From NCBI GenBank assembly GCA_961205875.1, contig OY540809.1:18984267-19048266 (forward strand): DNA of 64,000 bases. Direction: 5' to 3'. The stretch comes from Sialis fuliginosa (lineage: Eukaryota > Arthropoda > Insecta > Megaloptera > Sialidae). Shown here in pieces: positions 22,475-32,990 of this stretch. Under the pieces are notes generated by a model. The model was not told the origin of the DNA. It ran no database searches and worked only from the letters and a program-made list of their open reading frames with translations. How positions within the stretch are numbered: position 1 is the stretch's first letter; each line of letters starts with the position of its first letter. The translations under genes and the position numbers were made by a program.

Positions 22475-23180
22475 AAATAAAAAATTATAAATGAAATAAA
22501 TGAATGACTCTTAACAAATTAAATAATTATTCTTTTTTTAAATGTTCCATTATATACTAACATGGAATTTATTCAGGGCGTTTGCTACGTCAATACAAAT
22601 AATTTAATGAAAATTAGAACCGGTCATTTGGAAATAATTTAAGCAAATATATGAGTGCAACAGTTTTTTATATAGGTCATTTTAGTAAATATTTGTGGTA
22701 CTTTGTGAAGATCCTACCAAAAATATGGTTGCACTTTAACATTTGAAAAAGTATGATATTGTGAAAAAATTGATTCTTTAAAAATAATTTTAAAAAGCTA
22801 GCAGAAAAATGATTAAAGATTTTAAAAACTGTTCTTTTTTTAAAATATTTTTAAATATTCGTATAGCTGTACCATATATTCTGTATATAAAAACAATATC
22901 CTAATATTATAAAATATACTTACTCTGCTTTCCCTTAATTATCTATTTTTTATACAAAATATAGTGTTATATTTGCAGACTCAATCTGTGCATTGAAGGC
23001 ATAACCGAGTAAAACGAATATAATAAAAATCTAAATAAAATAAAATGTATTTTGCAGTAGACATTTTAATTAAGAAAATTAATTAACGTATACATTAATC
23101 CTCTGTTTTTGGGGCATATATTGATATCATATTTTCAATAAATTTGTTAATTTTCTTTGTTTCTTAAATCTGTATATATA
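22475..23180. other. No gene seen
   Basis: This is AT-rich sequence, perhaps intron of the orphan exon or the left flank of Merlin copy a (weak match at 22970-23060 to 25150-25190 and 40738-40790). Confidence 0.3.
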
Positions 23181-23955
23181 CTCACATCAGCTAAATATTT
23201 GTCGAATTCTCCTTTTACATGATTCGTATTCAGTGTCCTCTTTACTGCACTTCATTTACCTTCAATACTATTGGTATGTGCACCAGATTCAGGATCAACA
23301 AAATTAATACTGTGGTTTACAATTACTGTTAAATACACATATCATTCAATTAATTATGCGACTTCCAGCAATCAGATATAACTATCGAGCCAGGGCGTAT
23401 GTAACGTTGAATTATTTCTAATAAAACATTCTTATCCCAGGACTCCACCACTTTCATGAAGCATTTATTCGTCCCTTTTTCGACACCTCGAAATACCTAT
23501 TTTCTTTTTGCCAAATTTACTCTCATCAATCTCAACAATTATCCCATCTCCGCCAAGCATACAATTATCTCTTTTACTAATTTCAAGACATATCTACCCC
23601 TCTACAAAAATTTTTCCAATCACAGTTTTATCACTTATTCTCTATTAATCTATATAAAGTTATTTGATAAATTCATATACGTCATACATAATATTTTTAT
23701 CATACTTAACTTACTCTCACTGAATCATGACCATTTTCTCACAGACCTTTTAGTAATATGCCTATTCGCTCCTCTCTTTAGACAATATCATTCTGTATAC
23801 CCATCTGTTATATCATTTCGTTTCATTAATTTCATATTACAGCCACACTTTGGACACATACTCGTATAATTTCTTGCAATTATTCCCATATTCATACACC
23901 AATCAATTGTATCACTATTTTTCAAAATTAAATGATTTATGTTTATATCCATTTT
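23181..23955 (-). pseudogene. Merlin-family transposase, copy a (degenerate)
   Basis: The minus strand aligns base by base with the better copy at 25261-26143, for example around 23270-23300 (GAHTNSIEG region) and 23370-23400 (SDCW region). Many frame changes and stops break it. Copies b and c show that it was once an ISXO2/IS1016-type DDE transposase of the Merlin superfamily. The plus-strand open frame at 23456-23869 is a by-product of the opposite strand. Confidence 0.75.
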
Positions 23956-24339
23956 AAACTATAGAAAATTCAATAGCTTAGTAGAAACCAAATAAATACA
24001 AAAAAAATATATATTTTCAAACTTTGACACCCGGGTTGAATTTTATGTTTCTAGGTCCAGGGGTTTCGGCACGGCGATGATGAATCAGTCAGTCAATCAG
24101 AACAGGTGATTTAAAATTATTGTCATTTTTTTAAAACTAGTTGTAAATCAGCCTGTATAAATTTTGTATTTTAATATTTGTTGTACTCGGAACAGCTCTG
24201 GTTACGTGACTGTTTTTATAAATTTTCTTTTTCTCAAAGAATTATCACAAATTATTTTGTTCAGTTTTTATTCTGAAGTACATTCGCACTCTAAAAAATA
24301 GACTTTTTATTTTATCGTCACATTCAATATTTTTAACTA
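23956..24339. repeat. Helitron 5' module remnant and a lone hAT end
   Basis: The piece ggcgatgatgaatcagtcag (24073 on) matches the 5' module of the Helitron at 52823-53519, including the tract ccaggggtttcgg before it. A lone hAT end gtactcggaacagctctg lies at 24185-24202. No gene is seen. Confidence 0.5.
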
Positions 24340-24907
24340 AGCTCATTAGCTGTCCAAAAAAGTTTCTAACTTGTTTTCGCGATTGACTTCATTAGACTCG
24401 CACCAAACGCTTCATTATTTTTTCTGTTGGCTGAGATAGGCCCCCTTCACTCAAATATTTACCCAGAATCATTTTCTGGGTAGATCCGAATATATGGAAA
24501 TTGATGTAATTTGCTACATATAAATTCAGCCAAGTTTTCCAAACCGTCATATTCTAATTCTGCAAAATCATGTTTTTCATTGTTCGGTTTTCGTATAACT
24601 ATTACAAGACTTTGCAAAAACTTTCTTAAAAACAAACAAATTAATAATCGAGCAAGATAAATCATATCCATATATATAAATTAGTACCTGTAAGCGTGGC
24701 TTCTGCGGATTCCAAGTCAGGTGTATCGCCAGTCGATATATTTCCATCTGCACTTATAGCAACTTCATTGTGTTCAAGAATATGGTCCTGAAGTCCACCT
24801 TTTGACCGTATCACCACAAAAAAATTTCTAGAACATCTTGATTTAGGCGATACGTCAAGATGTAATTTAGTTTGAATCTGTTTCAAATCCTCGTACATTA
24901 TTTTCAA
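24340..24907 (-). pseudogene. P-element/THAP9-like transposase C-terminal relic
   Basis: From 24907 leftward the readable parts are RNFFVVIRSKGGLQDHILE (compare the FF-x-IR-RGG box of P-type transposases), then IYLARLLICLFL and KHDFAELEYDGLENLAEFIC, and near 24400-24450 YLSEGGLSQPTEKIM. This order (RGG box, then a Y-x-A-G-like strand, then G-G-L-x-x-P) fits the C-terminal part of P-element-like transposases. There are at least two frame breaks, and a possible intron near 24690. The assignment is by motif only; a second P-like relic with the catalytic region is at 43570-44640. Confidence 0.5.
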
Positions 24908-25260
24908 AGAATTGTTTGTATTATACCTTAAAAGAGAAATAGTTATAACTTATAAGTGCCAACTGTGACGGGCCTCTTGTTATATTTAAAGGATTGAAGA
25001 CACTGGCTCTGTTTAATTAAAATAAACTTCTTTATTATATTCTATGAAACATGTCTGGGTTCGCTGTCACAGTTCTATGCAGTCTGAACAATAATCTCTT
25101 TCATGTAAATTGAAAGTAATACTTACATTTTGTTGACTATATCTTAGTGCAATTGAAAACGATGGAGTGAATTAAATTTTGAAAATCTAATAAAATAAAT
25201 ATAATATTAGAATTGACAGTATAATAAGGTTTAGAAAATGAATATACATACATTATTTGA
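24908..25260. other. No gene; right flank of Merlin copy b
   Basis: From about 25140 the sequence matches 40735-40836 (gagtgaattaaattttgaaa), which is the non-coding end of the Merlin element. The rest is unassigned. Confidence 0.45.
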
Positions 25261-26143
25261 TTAATCTTCATTTTTGGGCCGGTATAATGTAGTTATGTCT
25301 TGTAAAAACTTATTAATTTTGTATTTTTCTAATTCTTTTTGTCTCCGGTGCCACATATATTCAGCTAAATATTTATCGAATTCTCCTTTTACATGGTTCG
25401 TATTCAGTGTCCTTTTTCCTGCACTCCATGTACCTTCAATACTATTAGTATGTGCACCAGATTCAGGATCAACAAAATTATAACGGTGGTTCACAGTCAA
25501 ATGCACATATCCTTCATCATTTAAACAATCATACGACTTCCAGCAATCAGACATAATTATCGAGCCAGGGAGTATGTAACGTTTTATTATTTCTAATAAA
25601 ACATCCTTACCCATGGACTCGACCACTTTCATAAAACATTTATTCTCCCCTCTTTCAATGCCACCAAATACCCATCTACCATAAACTATTCTTCCTCTAT
25701 TATACTTTCTTTTACCAAACTTACTTTCATCAATTTCAACAATTATCCCATCTCCACCTATTTTACAATTTTCTTTTTCACACATTTCAAAGCATACCTA
25801 CCTCTCTACAAAAATTTTTTCAGTCAATTATTCTCAATTCATTCATTATAAACTTATTCGACAAACTCATACACCACATATACGTCATACATAATATTTT
25901 CCCCATACTCTCACTGAACCATGACCACTTTCGTACTGACCTCGTAACCTTATGTTTATTCATTCCATTCTTTCTACAACACCATTCATACCCATCTATT
26001 ACATTCTTTACTTTCGCCAGTTTCATACCACAACCACACTTATACTTTGTTCCAATCATTCCAAGTTCCATACTCCAATCAATCATTTTTCTTGGATCAC
26101 CATTCTCCAATGAATATAAACTTTTTAAATTAATAATATCCAT
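25261..26143 (-). pseudogene. Merlin-family transposase, copy b (nearly intact)
   Basis: The N-terminal part (26143-25820, 107 codons) has a zinc-binding look: GTKYKCGCGMK, EWCCRKNGMNKHKVTRSVRK. It ends at TGA (25820-25822) where copy c has TGG (Trp). A 4-base direct duplication (gtaggta region, near 25793) then shifts the frame. The C-terminal part (25785-25261, 174 codons) is intact and holds all three catalytic residues of an ISXO2/IS1016-like DDE domain: D19 in VEIDESKFGKRKY, D80 in IIMSDCWKSYD, E117 in GAHTNSIEGTW. It acts by cutting Merlin ends in the nucleus. Two lesions in about 290 codons make it one of the youngest coding relics here. The flanking 8-9 bp duplications could not be located. 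Confidence 0.85.
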
Positions 26144-26514
26144 ATACTGGCTATTTTTATGGTTTTATTGTTATGACTTAATTTTTTTCTGACTATTTAT
26201 GAATAAATTTATCAGAAACAAAAGTATTGTGGGTAGTTACCAGTGAATATTTGATATTATTTATTTATATTTTATTTCATTAGTTCATATTGTACAAATA
26301 AGGTGTTTATTAAATATTAATACTCCATATATTGTATATATTTTATTTAAACATTTTAAGCAATTTTATTTACATATTACATAAATATAATGCAAAATTA
26401 TTATTACGTTAATAACTTTAGATGATTTTTATTCTTCGTATATCGTAGTAAATGCATGATAAAAATTGGTGATATAACTGCGTGTCTTCCTGAAATTAAA
26501 ATATGTTAATAAGT
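26144..26514. other. No gene; left flank of Merlin copy b
   Basis: The piece 'ttcatattgtacaaataagg' (26285-26304) matches the flank of copy c near 41807-41826, so the Merlin element extends at least this far. Nothing else is supported. Confidence 0.45.
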
Positions 26515-26690
26515 TAGAGTAGTCCAGGGAGGTTGGTTAGTTTCGGTAGGTTAGGTTAGGCTAGAGTAGTCCAGGGAGGTTGGTTCCTTTAGGTAGGTTA
26601 GGTTAGGTTAGAGTAGTCCAGGGAGGTTGGTTCCTTTCGGTAGGTTAGGTTAGGTTAGAGTAGTCCAAGGAAGGTTGGTTAGTTTTCAAA
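26515..26690 (+). repeat. Minisatellite with TTAGG-type motifs
   Basis: Three units of about 58 bp share gagtagtccagggaggttgg and end in (taggt)2-3, i.e. ttaggttaggtta. TTAGG is the telomere repeat of most insects. The array is interstitial and short, so it is more likely a minisatellite or a repaired break than a telomere. Confidence 0.8.
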
Positions 26691-26756
26691 AAACCAATAC
26701 GATAGTTGTGACCATTACTTTTTCGCTAAGTGCGACAGATTTCTTCTTCTCTACAA

Positions 26757-28050
26757 TAGATTCATATAAATATTTAATTGTTTTCACATAATAACAAAGT
26801 AGGTGGGTATTGGCAAACAAACAAATAAATGAGATCACAAATTTTAGTTATATTTTCTTTAAGGGTTATATGGACGGACAATCAGATACAAAAGTAGCTA
26901 AATTTTGAAATATACAAATATCTACGTTATAAATATCGTAATAGATGTTATATATAATACAAATTATAACTAGAGTCGTTAACTTACATATATGAAGCTA
27001 ATTTTTCCTCTCCAATGACTATTTTGTTAAATTTATACAAATTCTAATAAAGATAGTTTATTATTTTGACACTGACTATACGGCAAATTGAACCTAACAA
27101 AAATATATTTTAAACATAATTTACGATATTTATAGCTGCAAATTAATAAATATAGTTTATATAATTATTAAAAATACGCAATCCTGTGTTAGAAATATAA
27201 CAATTATTGTTATTCATCATTATTAACATAAATATTTCACATTCTAATTATCAGTTTTCACAACGCTATTGTCATTTTCAGGTTGGTAAATATTGCTGTC
27301 AAACACTAATAGAATATCTTGATATTTTATTATTTATGCACTTTTAATTGCACTATGTACTAAATTTTTCTTTAATTCTCTATAAGAAACATAATATATG
27401 ACCTAATTATAAAAAACAAAGATCTTTTATAATCGTTTTTTCAAAAAATACTTTGTTTACATTGTTATCAAATTTACATGCATAACAATCGTAGAGCGGG
27501 AAATTTAAAATTTTGTTGTATTATAATTTATTTCTCGGAAACGGTTTAGTGAAAACATATGATATTTTGCATAATTGTTCAACTAATCAAATACTACACT
27601 CCCTCAAAAAATTAGAAAATCGGTAGCATTTTATCAATGTGTTTTACCTAAAAAATGCCGAAAAATATCAGTTTCCCATAAGAACACATGTTAAATTTAA
27701 ATCAATATAATTCCTAAACGGCTTAGTGAATCAATTTAATATTTTGTCCATTGCATAAGAATGCTAATGGGAACATTCCAACCAATTTTCATGTATTTGG
27801 TAGCATTTTGAAATACATCCAATACATTCTTAAGTGTGTTTTTGTTAAATATTTACTAACAATTAATAATTCAAAATTAATTGTATAGAAAATCTTGTAA
27901 TAATAAGGTTGTGTTGTGTAATATATGGTGATACTAAAGAAGAAAAAATACAGTGAGTTTATGATTTTTCTATTATCACAGACATACATTTTTGACATGT
28001 CGTTAATTTGATATAGTAGATGTACCTGTAATAATAAAATATTAACACCT
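26757..28050. repeat. Dispersed repeat, copy 2, split by a different TTAA element
   Basis: Bases 26757-26858 and 27834-28050 match 2980-3087 and 4518-4800. The insert (26863-27829) lies between TTAA at 26859-26862 and 27830-27833, with degenerate ends gggttatatgga and tccaatacattc. Its interior is not alignable by eye with 3092-4513 except for the block cccataagaacacatgtt. Confidence 0.7.
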
Positions 28051-28854
28051 ACTTTTTGACATTTGTGACAGCTTGTACCCCCTAATCTCCGTATTTTCCG
28101 TAAATTCAACTAATAAAGTATTTGTGTTGGAGAATAGAATATTTGATATCTGAAACGTGTAAAACGAAAAAATAGTGTTGTAATATTCAAACTAAACAAT
28201 ATAAAACTATTCAATAAAAAAAAAGTGAGCAGCAATCAAGACAAAGAGAAAATATTATTCAGATAAGTTCATTTACAAGATTTAGTATTTGGTAATTATT
28301 TTTAAGTTTGGAGTTTTTGTTATTTTGTATGTTTTTTAACTTGCGTTAACCTCAAACGGGCATAAACGCGTTAAAAAATTACGCGTTGGGTTATACATTA
28401 TTGACTGGCTATACTAACGTATAATGTAATGTCTAACGTTGTTCTTAGCGCGTTAAATTCAAAATAGATTCCACAGTACATATGTTTTACGAAACGTCAG
28501 TTGTATAATTGTGTACTGTTTCAATTTATCAATAATATCAATATGGATTCCAAAGCGGCTGCAGTGATGTTTTATATGAGTGCGTGTAATTTTATAAAGT
28601 AACGCACTTTAACGCATTTTATAACGCACACGCGTGCACAATGCACAATGAACTGAATGAATGTTAACAAATAGGTAAATCAAATTTTAATTGTTTCAAA
28701 AAATTCAAACAATTAAAAATTAAAATTTTCAAACAATTCCTATAATGTAAGTGTAGTCACAACAGCGCACTATTTAACGCGTTTCTGAAAATATTGCACA
28801 ACGTTTGATATCTAAAATTATTTTCTCAACTTCCTCATTTTTATTTTTTTAACG
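28051..28854. other. Repeat edge and possible inverted-repeat element, no clear gene
   Basis: 28046-28100 is a repeat edge shared with 8630-8695. The words aaacgcgttaaa (28364) and tttaacgcgttt (28770) are exact inverted copies that may bound a small element, with further gcgtta/taacgc words between. A start-codon context at 28543 (MDSKAAAVMFYM) is not followed by a usable frame. No target duplication was found. Confidence 0.35.
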
Positions 28855-29130
28855 TCCATGGTAATTTTATTAAGAACAACTACTTGCTTTTTGGGTCCAA
28901 GAACGTTTTCTGCGTTCTGTTCTTTTTTCGTGAGATGGATCATATCGAGCAACTGCATCTCTGTTCACTTATGGATTATTCTTTGTGTATTTAGTTACAG
29001 CCTCTCCGTTAACCTCTGGATGTTTATTTGTGTATTTAGCTACAACCTTTCTGTTAACCTCTGGATGTTTATTTGTGTATTTAGGTATAGCCTCTATGTT
29101 GACTTCTGGATGTTTATTAGCATATTTTAC
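28855..29130 (-). pseudogene. Helitron-protein repeat region (HPEVN units)
   Basis: The minus strand encodes three to four 19-residue units of the form KYTNKHPEVNRKVVA, with one stop in the last unit, then DPSHEKKNRTQK. Such HPEVN repeats occur in the N-terminal part of insect Helitron proteins. Here they lie downstream, in the reading direction, of the Helitron N-domain at 29290-30041, which is the reverse of the usual order, so the two pieces come from different copies or a rearrangement. The matching plus-strand frame (28858-29142) is a shadow. Confidence 0.6.
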
Positions 29131-29289
29131 TTTCGTTATTAATTGACATATATTTATATATTACATATATATTATTTTCTAAGATATATCAAGTTAGATA
29201 ACTTCTATAGGAGCTGTTAATTAAATTAAATAGTCAAAAAAACAAAATAATTATCAACGGAAAATATTACTTACAGGAAATTATTTTCT

Positions 29290-30041
29290 TTTGATGTTTA
29301 TACGGTGCAATGTTTATACGGTGCACCTTCTTGTATATACATATATCTATGAGCACCTGTAGGTTTTCTATCAGCGTGAAATATCACCTGAAATTGTTTA
29401 TCATCTTTGGAAACACTTTTGGTCGCAAACTTTAAATCTCTCACGTAATTATTACAGCGGTGCCTGACGTCGTTAAAGTTTGCAGGGATGGATTTTATTT
29501 GTTGTTGTAAAACTCCATATTTTCCTATTTCTTTTAATCTACTGAGCAAGTCAATGATCCGATGTTCGTGGTGTTCCACCAACTTCATCCATTCCTTGAT
29601 TTTCGCTGGTTTTTTGAAAACGGGGGAGATTACAACTTCTCCTTTTACATCTATTTCGACAAATTCTTTTACGTCAAATGTCTCAGGTATCTCTTCGGTA
29701 AACGAGTCATCCGAGAAGACTACTGACGTTCCTCTCTCATCATCACCGACAAAGTAAATCTGTAGAAACTTAGGTTCTTCTTTCAATGCCGGCAACAAAC
29801 TTCCCATCAAGTGATACGCTTGTCCTTGCACTTTAATAATTTACTTCTATAATTCGTTTTGCTCTAAATTTTTTTTTTGAAACGAACTGTTGTATTTTCT
29901 AATTAAATTGAGGAAATGTTCAGATTCTGGCAATTTCTCCAAATACAAGACTATTTATTAGTTCAGAAAATTCCTCAAAAGATGGAAGATCAATTTTACC
30001 GTTGTTGCAGCAACACATCCCAGGAGCTTCGTTTTTTATTC
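29290..30041 (-). pseudogene. Helitron Rep/helicase protein, N-terminal region
   Basis: From 30041 leftward the reading is GMCCCNNGKIDLPSFEEF, then SEHFLNLIRKYNSSFQ in a second frame, and then an open 177-codon frame (29831-29298) with GQAYHLMGSLLPALKEEPKF, LQIYFVGDDE, HEHRIIDLLSRLKEIG and VIFHADRKPTGAHR. This is the Helitron N-terminal helicase-like domain that precedes the Rep HUH nuclease. The CC-x2-GK box, H-F-L-x2-I-R-x-Y-N-S and G-Q-x-Y-H-x2-GSLLP are all readable. One frameshift and one stop lie before 29831, and the Rep and helicase domains are missing. It could have supplied protein for the Helitrons in this window only when it was whole. Confidence 0.8.
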
Positions 30042-30675
30042 TTTAAATAAAATATAAAAACAGTGCATAGTAAAAGTTTTTGTTATGAAAATTTATCTTT
30101 ATATATTTTATCTATAACTTGAACAATTTTTAAGTAATCACGGTCGGACAAAAACCATTATTTAGGGCATTCAATGTTCTATAGATTCCTATCTGGATTT
30201 TATTTTTATTATAATTTTAGAATTGTTATTAATATTTGAAAAAAAAAACTTTTGTTGTGTTACTATTACAATCATATTATCATTGAATAGAATATCTGGA
30301 TATTAAAATTTCGACGACCGCCTCTGTCTTTCAACGTTTTTTATGCTCGTTTGATTCTCAGAGTATCCATCAAACACAATAGAATAAATCTCTGCAATAA
30401 TAATATTCAATAATATACGATACATAATCATTAATGAATAGTAATGTAGCATCACAATATATGATATAACAAACATAATATACGTTGGAATGCGTAGATC
30501 TGAATGCTTATTTCTAAACTTGTATCAGTTATAAGTAATGCTATGCTGTTTTCGCCATCGTAAGAAAAATTAAAAATTAAACGAAAATGGAATTTGTAAA
30601 AGTGATTTACTTTTGGACTGTGTAATCTACATGTACGCAAACTTTGGTATCGAGTCACACTTGATTTGTCGACAG
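30042..30675. other. No gene seen
   Basis: AT-rich DNA between the Helitron relic and a transposase tail. It may include the intron or 5' flank of the Helitron gene (acceptor-like sequence near 30041). Confidence 0.3.
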
Positions 30676-30830
30676 TTATTTTATGAGATGTTCAAAGTGG
30701 TGACCCCTAACTTGCAGATATCGATTTATTCTTACACGAAAAGAGCTTCGAACTGCGGCCAACATTTCTGGTGTTATCTGGCCACAAGCCTTGCGTATCC
30801 TCTCTTTCATGTTTGTCGAGCCGCTGTGTT
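30676..30830 (-). pseudogene. Mariner-like transposase tail
   Basis: The minus frame reads MKERIRKACGQITPEMLAAV, then RSSFRVRINRYLQV and GHHFEHLIK, with a stop at 30676-30678. The pattern (I-T-P-E-M-L-x2-V-R and H-x-F/H-E-H-L) is the C-terminal end of a common insect mariner-like transposase whose fuller copy is at 42060-42970. No catalytic part is left. Confidence 0.65.
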
Positions 30831-30902
30831 TAATTTACGTTTTCTTAAATGATTGATTAATAAGATAAGTATCAAAATATAATAGATATACATATGTATG
30901 TA

Positions 30903-31848
30903 CTAGCTGCTACCCGCGACTTCGCTCGCGTGGATTTCGAAACCCTTCATATGTGACAGGGGGTAAAATATTAAATTTATCTTATTTTTATTTTTCTTTA
31001 ATTATACAAAATCGTAAATGTCTCGGCTCCTATGCGAGATAGAGGGGTTTTTCCGCCCTAAAACCCCCGCCCCCGTGGTATTTTTCCCGCTGGATCGAAT
31101 AAAACCACTTACAACCCTTCATATGTAACGGGTAAAATATTAATTACTAAAAAAATTAAAAATTTTCCTCCCCCTTTCAATTACTTAGAGGTTGAATTTT
31201 CGAGATACGAAATAGCCTTAATTCGTCCTCGGGATGTAAGCCATCTCACTGCCAAATTTCATCAAAATCGGTAAAGCAGTTTAGTCGTGAACAGGTAACA
31301 AATAGACAGACTGAGAGATACACTTTCGCATTTATAATAGAAGTCGCGACTCTTATGTAAGATAAGGGGTTGTTTTGTCCCCCTAATAATCCCTCTTCCG
31401 TAGTATTTTTTCCCGCCAGATCGAATGTAATCAATTACAACTCTTCATATTTGATAGGGGGTAAAATATTAAATTTTTCTTATTTTTAGTTTTCTTTCAT
31501 TATACAAAATCGTAAATATCTCGGCTCCTATGCAAGATAGAGGGTTGTTTTGCCCCCTAAAACCTACGCCCCCGTGGTATTTTTCCCGCCGGATCGAATA
31601 AAACCACTTCATATGTATCGGGGGGTAAAATAATAATTACTAAAAAAAATTAAAAATTTTCCACCCCATTGCAATTTCTTAGGGGTTGAATTTTTAAGAT
31701 ACGAAATAGCCTATGTCCGTCCTCGGGATGCAAGCTATCTCACTGCCAAATTTCATCAAAATCGGTAAAGCGGTTTAGCCGTGAAAAGGTAACAAACAGA
31801 AAACAGACAGACAAAAACACACTTTCGCATTTATAATATTAGTATGGA
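30903..31848 (-). mobile_element. Non-autonomous Helitron (H3), copy of H1
   Basis: It has the same ends as H1: 5' TCCATACTAATATTATAAAT at 31848 and 3' hairpin plus CTAG at 30903. Identity with 4841-5794 is high, with scattered base changes and small indels. The left (3') flank differs from that of H1 while the right flank is shared for another 753 bp, so the mobile unit was larger than H1/H3 alone. Confidence 0.8.
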
Positions 31849-32589
31849 TATCGTAAAATGTCCAAATATTACTTTACTTAATATTTTATTAACTAATTAA
31901 AATTTGAACAATAAAACTTAAATTTTTCGAAAAATTGTTCATTCGAAGAATTTTAATTCGAAAAATTGTGATTCGAAAAATTGTGTTTCGAAAAATTTAC
32001 ACCAAACCTAATAATTAATTTCGATATTTTACCTTTCATGGAAGTGAAATGTTTCTTCATATTTAAATTTTCAATCAATATAGGCATTTCAAAATATTTA
32101 ATTGTTAATATGTGTCAAAAATCATTTAATTGTTCGACAAAATATTTTAAAGAGACATAATCATAGTAACATAAATTAATAAAATAAAATATTGAAACCG
32201 TAAATTATAAAATTCCGTATTCCATGGCTAGGTACTATGTTTTTATATACCTAAATTATAACATACCTGGTTAAATTATTTCTATATCGTCCCCTCCAAG
32301 GCAAAGTAGGTACACTTTTTGCGAAATTGAGTTATCGATTCTAAAAATCTCATATATAAGCGACAAAATTATCTTTTCCGCTAAAAAATCTGTTAAAACT
32401 TTTACTATCGTATTCCTCCAGACAATATATTCTAAGCACCGATATCTGTTTTATGAAATATCGTAACCAACAATAATATAGTATCGTAACCAGTGACGTA
32501 GCTAGCCCTGAGTGGATCCTGACTGGCCTATATGGTAGGTACTTTCCCGCGACGGAATAATATAGTGCTGTGACGGAGTGCTTTCTTAT

Positions 32590-32859
32590 TTATTCATTAG
32601 ATCTCGGATCAATCGCAATCACACTCACGTCAATACCAAAAATAGAATCTGATATGATGTTTTCATTGCGTTGTGGTGTGGGTTTCTGCGGTTCGTTGAT
32701 GTGAGACGGTTTCGGGGGCTCTGATGTAGGTGGCCCTCGCGGCTTACGGTCCCTCTTTGCTCCAATCTTGTCAGGATTGAAATTTTCGGGTTTGCCTTTG
32801 TATTTTGGCGCGATCTTCTTGATCTCCTCCATAGAATACACCTTCGCTTGGTTGTCCAT
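32590..32859 (-). CDS. Unrecognised proline-rich 89-codon ORF, Helitron cargo
   Basis: The frame begins MDNQAKVYSMEEIKKIAPKY, continues GKPENFNPDKIGAKR, then a proline-rich stretch (RGPPTSEPPKPSH), and ends in codons supplied by the shared Helitron segment. All but the last few codons lie in the private centre of composite copy 2. The GC content is clearly above the flanks and the frame extends open upstream to about 32900. I do not recognise the family. It may be a captured exon of a host gene; the compact motif 'APKYKGKPENF' looks like a conserved sequence. Expression cannot be judged. Confidence 0.35.
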   Translation of the reverse strand: MDNQAKVYSMEEIKKIAPKYKGKPENFNPDKIGAKRDRKPRGPPTSEPPKPSHINEPQKPTPQRNENIISDSIFGIDVSVIAIDPRSNE

Positions 32860-32990
32860 TTTGCGTTGTTCACGGTTATTTTGTAAGCTTTTGCTGCTAC
32901 CATTGTTTCTGATATGACAACGACAAAAAATTATTTTATGACTTCTATGTTATAACTATAGAATTAAAACAATTTTAAATTAATATAATA

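Noticed and set aside
28858..29142. Hydrophobic repeat protein on the plus strand
   Set aside because: The reverse strand encodes HPEVN units of a Helitron protein; the plus frame is its shadow.
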